Source of the DNA: an uncultured Victivallales bacterium
Lineage (GTDB): Bacteria > Verrucomicrobiota > Lentisphaeria > Oligosphaerales > JAFGRS01
NCBI GenBank assembly: GCA_903837355.1
Contig: CAILUI010000097.1
Coordinates: 1 to 64,000, forward strand
Direction of reading: 5' to 3'
Length of the DNA stretch: 64,000 nt
The notes beneath the pieces are model-generated. The model did not search any database. It saw nothing but the letters and a program-made list of their open reading frames with translations, and had not been told where the DNA came from. Of the stretch, positions 23,667 through 32,600 are shown piece after piece (position 1 is the stretch's first letter; each line of letters starts with the position of its first letter). The translations under genes and the position numbers were made by a program.

Positions 23667-25382
23667 CTACTCCGTCCAGCCCATGGCCTGGTAATAGCGG
23701 CGGTGGAAAGGATCCTGCAGCCAGTCCGCGGGCACCTTCCGGCCCGCGGCGCGGGCGGCGGTGATCTGGCGTTGCACCTCGCACTGCTGCTCGTACTGTG
23801 GCCGCAGCTTCGGGTTCTCCTGCAGGTTTCGTTCGATCTCGGCGTTGACGTCGGCCTGCATGGTGCGGGCGGCGTCCTCCGCCGAGCAGCGGTCCGAGGT
23901 GAACTCCTCCATGGCCTTGGTGATGATTCGGGAGGCCTCGGCGGTGAGGATGAACGGCGAGGTGCTGTAGGGGATGGCGATGGTCCCGGCGGATTCTGCC
24001 GAGACCTCATGGCAGCCCCATTCCGTGCGCACATCGGCCAGCAGTTCCACGTACTCGGCGCGGAAGGCGGCCAGCGCCCGCTCGTAGTCGGCCGGGTTCA
24101 TCGCGGCTGGCTTGGGCGGGGCGGGCAGGGCGTTGACGTCGAGGGGACGGTCGCGGTCGACGACGTCGGTGACGGCGTAGAAGGCGCGGCTGAACCCCGG
24201 CAGCAGGTCGCGCTGTTCCGCCGCCGAGTAGGGGAAGTAGGGCAGTAGATCGGGCAGCATCGCCAGCGGCCGCCGGTAGGCCTCGGTGCGCGTGTACTTC
24301 GGATTGGGCGGCAGCGCATCGGCGTCGCGCACGATGTTCATGTTGTAGTCCTCGCTGGCCAGGTAGGCGAGGAAATACGTGGCCAGCTCCTGGTGTTTGC
24401 CGCCGCGGTAGATGGCCGAGGCGCGCGTGCCCGTCGAAGCATTCGGGAAGCCGCCATGCGGGGGTTCGACCACCGCCAGTTCGAGCCGCGGCTGCCCCTT
24501 CTCACGGCGGTTCTTCTGAAAGGTCCGCAGTTGGATCAGGCCGTAGCGGCAGCAGGGGAAGAAGGCGTAGTTGCCGCTGTTGAAGAGCTGGATGGTGCTG
24601 CCGCCGTAACCGGCATCGGTGGCGAAGGAATCGCGCTCGGCCAGGGTCGGGATGATGTGATCCTCGTAGGTCCACTTGTAGATCAGTTTGAGGACGCGCA
24701 CCGTGCGCGGATCATCGAGGGTGCAGGCGGTCAACGTCTCGTTGTACTGGGACAGCCCGAGCGAACGCCACATCACCGGGGCGTCCACGTAGGGAGCGAG
24801 GAAGTAGCGCCGGGGCTCGCCCGGCCGGTTGGCGGCCGCCGAGAAGCGTTTGCCCAGCGCCTCGAACTCGGCGAAGGTCCAGCGCCGCGGCGGCTCTTCG
24901 ATGCCGAACTGCTTGAAGATGTTGCGGTTCACCCAGAGCAGGTGGACATAGACGTTGCAGGGGAAGGCGTACTGCCGCCCGTCGGTGGTGATCTCCGGCC
25001 GCATCGCTTCCCAGGTCTGGCTGGGGTCGAAGCCCAGCGTCAGCCCCGGCTCGGTGACATCGGTCAGCATGCCCACCGCCTGCCGGAAGAACATGTTGGT
25101 GCCGCCGGTGTGGTCGACGATGTCGCCGCAGACGCCGCTCACCCCCTGGATGACCACCTTCTCGGTGTCGATGTTGACCATGTCCAGGCGCAGTTCATAG
25201 GGTGGGTAGTGGTTCTTCTTGAGCCACTCCTGGAAGGTGCTGACCTGGACTTCGCGGGCCGGGTTCTGGTCGGTGACCCAGTAGAGGAGGGGCAAGGTGC
25301 TGTGGAGGGCGGGGTTGAGCCAGCGGGTGAAGGCGCTGGCGGCGATGAGCAGTGCCAGGATGCCGATGAAGAGGTATTTCAT
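23667..25382 (-). CDS. ABC transporter extracellular sugar-binding protein
   Basis: 571 residues with an N-terminal membrane/signal segment (MKYLFIGILALLIAASAF). The solute-binding fold is recognisable: FPCNVYVHLLWVNRNIFKQFGIEEPPRRWTFAEFEALGKRF (about residues 143-183), then GGSTIQLFNSGNYAFFPC and GTRASAIYRGGKHQELATYFLAYLAS (family-1 solute-binding type). No lipobox is visible, so it may be anchored by the signal segment. It is longer than typical (about 420 residues), with an extended helical C-terminus (AARTMQADVNAEIERNL) often seen in PVC homologues. It is the first gene of the importer operon; repeat array B lies upstream. Confidence 0.85.
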   Translation of the reverse strand: MKYLFIGILALLIAASAFTRWLNPALHSTLPLLYWVTDQNPAREVQVSTFQEWLKKNHYPPYELRLDMVNIDTEKVVIQGVSGVCGDIVDHTGGTNMFFRQAVGMLTDVTEPGLTLGFDPSQTWEAMRPEITTDGRQYAFPCNVYVHLLWVNRNIFKQFGIEEPPRRWTFAEFEALGKRFSAAANRPGEPRRYFLAPYVDAPVMWRSLGLSQYNETLTACTLDDPRTVRVLKLIYKWTYEDHIIPTLAERDSFATDAGYGGSTIQLFNSGNYAFFPCCRYGLIQLRTFQKNRREKGQPRLELAVVEPPHGGFPNASTGTRASAIYRGGKHQELATYFLAYLASEDYNMNIVRDADALPPNPKYTRTEAYRRPLAMLPDLLPYFPYSAAEQRDLLPGFSRAFYAVTDVVDRDRPLDVNALPAPPKPAAMNPADYERALAAFRAEYVELLADVRTEWGCHEVSAESAGTIAIPYSTSPFILTAEASRIITKAMEEFTSDRCSAEDAARTMQADVNAEIERNLQENPKLRPQYEQQCEVQRQITAARAAGRKVPADWLQDPFHRRYYQAMGWTE

Positions 25383-26189
25383 ACGCTGACCGCCCATCCA
25401 CTCGTCGCCGGCAGAGTCCTGCGCCCAAGGCCAGCCTGGAGGCCCGCGCGGGCAACACTGTAAGCCTTGGGCCGGGCGGGTCAACCGGGGGCGGGTCCTG
25501 CGGCCGTGATCCCGCTTGGCGGGCGAAGCGACCCGGGTCCTGCGGACGGCGGGCTGCTGTCCCGCTGACTCGCATCTCGCTGGAGGGCGAAGCTCCCCAG
25601 GCGCGCCAGCGCCGCTGAGCCGCATCCCCGTGGCGGGCGAAGCTCCCCGGGCGCGCAGGCGCCGCTGAGCCGCCGGCCGGAAACCGGGACAAGGGCACGG
25701 CTCACCGCCTGCAAGGCAGGCCGTGGAGGTTCGCCCTCCAAGGGAACCCCGTGACCAAGCTGCCTTGTGCAGCAACCGTGGAGGTTCGCCCTCCAAGGGA
25801 TACCCGTGACCAAGCTGCCTTGTGCAGCAACCGTGGAGGTTCGCCCTCCAAGGGATGGCCGTGAGACGGCGCCGGGCGCAGTCCCCCGTGGAGGTTCGTC
25901 CAGCCGGTCCGCCGGGCCGGTGGAACGCGGGATCTCCGTATCCCGCGGCCGGGTTGCGGAGATCCCGGCGTCCAGGGGCGGGCCAGACAGATCGACACGC
26001 GAGCCGCGGCTCCTGCAGATCGTCATGGGTCATTCAGCGGTTCACCTACGAGGTCGCCCGCGCGGGCGGGCGCCGCGAGGCCGACCGGGAGTTCGGCGTT
26101 CCCAGGAGCGCCAGGCCCCGCGCGCGGCCTGCAGGCGTCGGCACTATGTTGTCAGCCAGATGTGGTTGCATTCGCGAGGAGCCATCGCC
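25383..26189. repeat. Repeat array B and flanks (50-65 bp and 55-bp units)
   Basis: No gene is visible in this 807-bp divergent gap. Units with core GGCGGGCGAAGC or GGAGGGCGAAGCTCCCC occur near 25516, 25581 and 25631. From 25721 a second motif, CCGTGGAGGTTCGCCCTCCA, repeats at 25721, 25776 and 25831 (55-bp period, with GTGACCAAGCTGCCTTGTGC in the spacer at 25751 and 25806), plus a degenerate copy near 25885. Both the GGCTCACCGCCTGCAAG junction (about 25699) and the motif order match array C. Confidence 0.9.
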
Positions 26190-29100
26190 ATGGCCGATGC
26201 CGCAAAGGGGTATGTCCTGGCCGCCGTGGCCGGGTGGTTCACGTGCCTGGTTGCCGGAGGCGCTGAGATGGTGGTCTACAGGCCGGATGTGGTGGGGGTG
26301 GAGCGGCTGTTCATGGTGGCGCTCAAGGTGCCGCGGGAGACGCCGGACATCGAGGTGACGGTGCCGCCTTGCGTCGTGCTTCTGGACCGGACCCGGCTGC
26401 CGGCCCAGAGCGAACTCCGCAAGTTCTACTTCCGCAGCACCGCGCCGGCGGTGCAGGCCGAGATCCGCTTTGCTGGCCCTATCGAAGCGCAGACGGTCGT
26501 CATCGACATCTGGTCGTTCGCGCAACTGCGCGCACCCCGCACACTGAAGGGTGTCGACCTGCCGCGGCGCTGGCCCCTGGGCGAGGCGCTGCCGGAGTTG
26601 AAGGCAGGCCAGACGCTCACCGACGCGCGGAGCCAGGAAGCAGCCCGGCAGGCGGGGGCGCCGGCCACTGCCTACCTCGAACTCGGCGACGACGCGATCT
26701 GGGCGTTGCAGCCGGACTCGACCCTCCCACGCTGGCACTGGACCAACGTCAAGGAAGGCTGCCCGGTGCACGGGGCCGCGATCTACGAGAAGGGGGCCTA
26801 CTACCCCTGGCTCAACGACCGCGGCCTGGCGTTGCGCAGTTACACGGCCACGGTCCCCTACCCTTGGAAGATCGTCTGCCCGGTGGGGAAGGAGAGCTAT
26901 CCCTCGAACGATATCGGTAAGGACGACTTCACCAGCGGCGAGTTCCCCGACGACGGCATGGGCGGCGGTTTCGAGCGCGGCGGCATCCATTACGGCTTTC
27001 TGGCGGAGATCGCGCAGGCCTACTGCCACCAGATGTTGAAGGTGGCCCCCGACTGCGCCCGGAGCTACCTCGTCACAGGCGATGCCCGCTACGTCCACAA
27101 GGCCTTGGTGGCGCTGTCGCGGTTAGCGGTCGAGTACGCCTACCTGGCGACCATGACCCAGCACCGGCACCGCAACAGCCAGAGCCAGGTGGAGCGCTTG
27201 GGGCAGGCGCCGTTCAGCGAGGGTCCCTTCCTGTACGACACGGGCTTGACGGTGTACGCCATCGACCAGCCCGGTTACCAGATGGCGCTGGCCGAAGCCT
27301 ACGACCGCATCTGGCCGGCGATCGATCAGGATGCCGAGATCCTGCCCTACCTGCGTGGCAAGGGCTTCGCGCTGGCGGACCACGAGCAGTTGCGGCGCTT
27401 CCTCGAGGAGAACCTGCTGGCGGTCTGGATGCAGGCGGCCCTCGACGGTTCCACCGCCTCCAACCCGCCCTACGCGCAGTGGGGCCTGGCCCGCATGGCC
27501 GAGATGCTCAACTACCGCCGGGGCACGGACTTCATGGACTGGCTCTTCGACGGTGCAGGCAACATGCGGGCCTTCGTCGCCAACGGCTTCTTCCGCGATG
27601 GTGCTCCCTACGAGTCCAGTGGCGGCTACAACGGCATGCACGTCACGGCGCTGGGGCCGATCGTCGAGTCGGTCGAGCACCTGCGGGCCTTGCGGCCGGA
27701 CGTCTATCCCGAGGCGCGCTACCCGAACCTCACCCGTAGTCGGCGCTACCACAACGTCTTTGACTTCTCCATGAACACGGTCACCATTGATCGCACCTAC
27801 CCGCGGGTGGGCGATGATGGCGTTCCGCCGCACTACGGCAAGCGCGCTCGCATCACCGCTCAGAATGGCGGTACCGAGGCCTTCGAGCACGCCGTGAAGG
27901 TCTTCGGCGACCCCAAGTTCGCCTGGGCGCTGGCACGCTGGCCCGACTGGCAACCGGCGCCGGGGTCGGCCCTGACCCGTGCGCAGGTCGAGGCGGCGGC
28001 CGCGGCCTGGCCCGACGACTGGAATGACCGCAGCCGGCTCTCCGATGGCTACGGACTCGCGATCCTGCGCAGCGGCAGCGGTGAGGCGAAGCGGGCGCTG
28101 TGGATGATGTACGGGCGCTACCGCAGCCACTGCCACGACGACATCATGCACATCGGCCTGGATGCCTTCCAGAGCGAGATCCTCGGTCACCTGGGCTACC
28201 CGCGCAACTGGAATTCGTGGTACGGCAACTGGATGACGCAACTCGTGGCTCGGCAGGTGCCGTTCGTCAGTATGACCGCGACCGCCCAGCTCTTTGCGGA
28301 CGCCGGTCCGCTGCAGGTTGCCGAGGCCCTGGCGAGCGCCTTCACGGACCGGGTGGCCGAGGGCGTCGGCTACGCGGTCGACTCGGGCAACGGCCAGCGG
28401 CGCTGTCTGGCGCTGATCGACGTCGACGCGGAGCGCTTCTACGCGGTCGACCTCTACAGCGTCTTCGGCGGGCGCGAGGCCTGGTGGAGTTTCCACGGCC
28501 AGGAGGATGACGGGTTCCAGGTGGCGGGTCTGAACTTGACGCCCCAGACGGGCGGGACCCTGGCGGGTGCCGACGTCCCCTATGGCGACGAAGCCTGGCT
28601 CAAGGCCAATGGGTGCACGCGCAGCAACTATGGCTACAGCGGCCCGATGTTCGGCTTTGCGCACCTCGACCACGTCCAGCGGGCCAGCAGCGCCGACGCC
28701 TGGTCAGCGGACTGGACCCTGCGCGCCGCCGAGGGGCTGCACTTTCGCCTGAGCGTGCCGCCCGGCGACGCCGCGCAGGAGGTGGCCGTGTGTGACGGGC
28801 GCTCCCCGGCGGGCGCTTCGCCCTATGCGATGAAGTGGCTGCTGCGCCATGACCAGGGCTCGGCGCCGTTGCGCAGCCGTTTCGTGTCCTTCATGGAGCT
28901 GTATCGCGGCGCGCCTCTGATCGTCGCTCTCCGCCGCGTGGAGCTGACCGGCGCCGGCCAGGATGCCGCTGAGGCGCAGGCCTACGAAGTCATCCTCGAG
29001 CACCGTCGTGACCTGATCTTCTACAGCACCGCCGCCGACCGCGTCTTCGCCGCCGCCGGCGGTTTCGAGTTCGCCGGGCGCTTTGGCCTGTATTCCGAGA

Positions 29101-29681
29101 CTCGCGACGGCCAGCCGCTCCGGGCCGCCCTGGTCGGCGGCACGCGCCTGACCCGCAACGGGGTCGGCATCACCCAGGCCAGTGCCGGCGGTCGCGCCCG
29201 TATTGTCGCGGTGGACCGCGTGGCCGGGACGGTGACTGTCGAACAGCCCGTCAGTGTGGCCCGTGCCTGGGTGGGACGGGTGGTCCATGTGGTTAACCCG
29301 GTGCGCCGGGTCAGCCTGCAGGTGCTCGCGGTCAGTGGCGACGAGCAGACGGCGACGTTGCAGGTGGAGTATGATCCCTGCATCGGTGTCGGGCGCAGCC
29401 GCGGCGCGGCGGATGAGCGTGTGCTGACCGACACGACCTTCTACCTGCGCGGTTGCCGCTACTATCACGGTGCGCGCTTGGTGGCTGCCGACGGCACCAC
29501 GGAGTACCCCGTCAAGGGCGTCCACAGCGGCGCCTTCGTGCTGGTTGGCGCCGAGGGCACCCCGCCGGTTCCAGGTGCCGAGCTGGAGCGGGCCTTCCCG
29601 GCCGGGAGCTGGTTCTCGATCTACGACTACGGCGTTGGCGACGGGCTGGAGTGGACGAACTCCGTCAGCCGTGAGTTCTAA
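26190..29681 (+). CDS. Very large secreted heparinase II/III-like lyase
   Basis: 1163 residues with a signal peptide (GYVLAAVAGWFTCLVAGGAEM). Residues about 25-200 are a beta domain. About 230-620 is an alpha/alpha toroid with FRDGAPYESSGGYNGMHV (about 469-486; the Tyr is a plausible catalytic residue) and FDFSMNTVTIDRTYPRVGDDG. From about 640 comes the beta-sandwich domain opening YGRYRSHCHDDIMHIGLDAFQSEIL, where a conserved His of the family sits. Most family members have 600-750 residues, so 400 extra C-terminal beta-rich residues are unusual. GAGGAG precedes ATG 26190. The stop overlaps the convergent giant gene's stop by 4 bp. Confidence 0.82.
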   Translation: MADAAKGYVLAAVAGWFTCLVAGGAEMVVYRPDVVGVERLFMVALKVPRETPDIEVTVPPCVVLLDRTRLPAQSELRKFYFRSTAPAVQAEIRFAGPIEAQTVVIDIWSFAQLRAPRTLKGVDLPRRWPLGEALPELKAGQTLTDARSQEAARQAGAPATAYLELGDDAIWALQPDSTLPRWHWTNVKEGCPVHGAAIYEKGAYYPWLNDRGLALRSYTATVPYPWKIVCPVGKESYPSNDIGKDDFTSGEFPDDGMGGGFERGGIHYGFLAEIAQAYCHQMLKVAPDCARSYLVTGDARYVHKALVALSRLAVEYAYLATMTQHRHRNSQSQVERLGQAPFSEGPFLYDTGLTVYAIDQPGYQMALAEAYDRIWPAIDQDAEILPYLRGKGFALADHEQLRRFLEENLLAVWMQAALDGSTASNPPYAQWGLARMAEMLNYRRGTDFMDWLFDGAGNMRAFVANGFFRDGAPYESSGGYNGMHVTALGPIVESVEHLRALRPDVYPEARYPNLTRSRRYHNVFDFSMNTVTIDRTYPRVGDDGVPPHYGKRARITAQNGGTEAFEHAVKVFGDPKFAWALARWPDWQPAPGSALTRAQVEAAAAAWPDDWNDRSRLSDGYGLAILRSGSGEAKRALWMMYGRYRSHCHDDIMHIGLDAFQSEILGHLGYPRNWNSWYGNWMTQLVARQVPFVSMTATAQLFADAGPLQVAEALASAFTDRVAEGVGYAVDSGNGQRRCLALIDVDAERFYAVDLYSVFGGREAWWSFHGQEDDGFQVAGLNLTPQTGGTLAGADVPYGDEAWLKANGCTRSNYGYSGPMFGFAHLDHVQRASSADAWSADWTLRAAEGLHFRLSVPPGDAAQEVAVCDGRSPAGASPYAMKWLLRHDQGSAPLRSRFVSFMELYRGAPLIVALRRVELTGAGQDAAEAQAYEVILEHRRDLIFYSTAADRVFAAAGGFEFAGRFGLYSETRDGQPLRAALVGGTRLTRNGVGITQASAGGRARIVAVDRVAGTVTVEQPVSVARAWVGRVVHVVNPVRRVSLQVLAVSGDEQTATLQVEYDPCIGVGRSRGAADERVLTDTTFYLRGCRYYHGARLVAADGTTEYPVKGVHSGAFVLVGAEGTPPVPGAELERAFPAGSWFSIYDYGVGDGLEWTNSVSREF

Positions 29682-32600
29682 GGCCAGAGCAGCGACTGCC
29701 CGTAGGCGGTTGCCGAGAGGCTCTCCAGCCGGGCCCAGCCGTCGGCCAGAGGGGTGATCGTGGTCCGCATGCGGAGTGCGCGGGCGGTGGGGTCGGTCGG
29801 GGCACCGCTCAGGGTGAGGATCACGCCCTGGCCGGTCGTCCGGCCGTGGGTGACGAGGGTGTGCTCAACGCCATTTGCGAGCGTCAGCAGGGCCGTACCG
29901 TCGACGGCTCTCCCGGCCTGAGTGAGCTGGAAGCGCAGGTTCCAGGTGCCGTCCATGGGTGCCGGCAGGGCGAGCGTCACCCGCTCCTGTAGTGCGACCG
30001 TGTCCAGGCCGCGGCTGAGGCTGCCGCTCAGGGGGCCGACGAGGCGCAGCCCGACAGGGTCCAGCGTCAGGGTCAGGGCCATGCCGACGGCGACGGTACG
30101 GTTGGCCGCGCTGCCGGCCAGCGTCAGCCTGGCCAGGAGGCCATCGGCCGTGCCCGTCACAGTCCCGCGGACGGGCAGGCTGACCAGTGTCTCGGGCGAC
30201 ACCGGGTAGGTCGCGGCTCCCGTGAGCTTGCCGTCAGCACTATGTATTATATTCATAGATAATAGGTTATGATCTACAATCAGGGTGTATGAACCGGTCA
30301 GATCCCAGAGGCCTCGGCCAGCGCTTGCCGCGGCTGCATCGACGCCGCCGCGGAACTCGCCGGTGGGCGCCACCGGCGCTGGCGGCGCGAAGGCTGTCTT
30401 TGGGAGGTCAACCAGGATTTCGCCGCCGGCCTGGCGGAAGCCAACCTGGCCGCCGAGGCTCTGTTCGTCTTTGGCCAAGGCGACGCGGGCCAGGCGGTAG
30501 GTCAGGGTGACCGGCCAGGTGGCGGGCAGGGCGATCCAGGCGAACGCGAGCGTGCCGGCGGCCCCGGGCTGCGGGCTGAGGGCGGGCGCCTGGGAACCGC
30601 CCAACTCCACGAACTGCCAGCCCGGGGGCACACTCTCCTGTACGAGCAGGCTGGTCAAGGCTCCGGGCTGGCTGTGCTGCAGGGTCAGCGACACCTCGAC
30701 GAGGCGGTCGCTGGCACCGGGGTAGGCGAGGGTTCGGGAGGCGGTCAAGGTGCCGGGTTTATCGGCGCCTTTGGCGCCGCCGAGGTCAGGGGCGTAGCCG
30801 TCCTCGGTATCGTCGGCGCAATGGTAGCCGCCGCTGTTGTAGAACTGGATCAGGCGGGTCAGTTCGGGCGAGAGCTGGATCTGCCAGTCGCCGTTCTGGT
30901 CGGCCTGGTGCGGCGTGCAGGTGCGGTTGCCCGTACCGGGGGCGTAGCCGTCCTCGGTGCCGGCCTGGCAGCGATAGCCACTCAGGTTGTAGAACTGAAT
31001 GAGCCGGGTGAGTTCGGGGCTCAGGTCGATGACCCAGTCGCCGTCCTGATCGGCCTGATGGGGGACGCAGCAGCCGCCGACCTCCACACAGGTCTCGCCA
31101 CGGACGGTTGCGGTCAGTTCCGGGCCGTCGGTGCGGTAGGCGCTGGTGCCGGTCACGCAGTGCAGGCCCGCGCTGGCCAGTGCCGGGACCGCCACGTGGT
31201 AGGTCAGTGTCAAGGGGAAGTCCGGGATCACGATCCACGAGAACTCGAGCGTCCCGGTGTCCCCCAGGGCAGGCTGGAGATCGGGCGCCTGGTCGCTCTC
31301 GACACTCAGGAACTGCCAGGCGGCCGGCAAGACCTCGGTCAGCGCCAGGCTGGTCACGCCGCTCGTGGTGCTGAGATCGATGGTGACGGTGACCGCCAGT
31401 GGGCTCCCCGCCGTGGCACAGCCCGCGGGGAACTCCCGCACCGCGATGTCGGCGCTGACCGTGAGGCTGAAGCTACCACTTGCCGACATGCCGTTGCTGC
31501 CGGTGACCTGCACGGTGAAGGCCGCGGTGATCGTCTCGTCCGGGGTGCCGCCGATGGCCCCGTCGCCACCGAGGCTCAGGCCGTGAGGGAGGCTGCCGGT
31601 AATGATCTCCCAGGTGTAGGGCTCGCTGCCGCCGCCCGCGGCCAGGAGCAGGTCGTAGGGGGTGCCGACCTGGCCCGGCGGCAGGGGGCTCGGGGTGGTG
31701 ATGGTCGGCGCCGTGTCGACCGCCAGGCGGTAGTTGTCAAAGGTCATGAAGTTGTCGCCGGGGTTCCCCACTGTGCCCACCTGCCAGCCGGCGGCCACTT
31801 CGCCCAAGCTCAGGGCCGAGGTGCCGGCGTGCAGGATCCGGTCAGTGAACAGAACGCTGCCATCGAGGCTGGCCGACCAGCGGTTGCTGGCGAAGTCCAT
31901 CTTGGCGTCGAGGTGCAGCGGCGTATTGCTGGTGAAGCTGCCCACCTCGGTGAGGCCGCCCCCACTGCCGACCCAGACGGAGAAGTCCCAGGTATCGAAG
32001 AGGATCTGAGCCAGGTAGTCGCCGTTGGCGTTGAACAGGAAGAAGCCGAAGAGGTCGTAGGCCGGCAGGCTGGAGTCGTAAATCGCCAGATCAACGCTGA
32101 ACGTGACCACCGGCGTATCCGCCACCAGGGGGTTGTAGTTCACCGGACGGTACACGTAGACGCCCTCCGCCGCCGTGTAGTTGAAGCCGACCCAGGCCTC
32201 CTGGCTGCCCGCGGCATAGACTCCGTAGGTGCCCAGCGTCGGGTCGTCCGTACCCAACCAGCCGTCAAAGCCATCCAGGGCGCCGAGGCCGGTCGGGAAA
32301 GCCTCGAAGTCGGTGCTGTAAAGCACGCTCGACGGGTTCTGGCCAAGGCCAAGCTCGATGCTGCCCTCAGCACCGCCGTAGCCATCGACGGCGATCTGGT
32401 AGACGGCGCCGGTGGCGGCGAAGAACAGCACCTGACTGCTGAGGTCGAGGGCGGCGTCATCGTTGGCCACTACCGGGATCAGGCTGGCCAGGCTGCTGCC
32501 TTGGTAGACCGCCAGCACGGTGTCGAAGCTGCTGCCGGCCGTGGAGAGGGTCACCATGCCGTTCGCCGGCGCCGTCCAGGTCCACCAGACGGACTTGGCC

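Noticed and set aside
25400-26190. Long open frames across array B on both strands
   Set aside because: The frames consist of repeat translation, and the real starts at 25382 (minus) and 26190 (plus) have the signal peptides.
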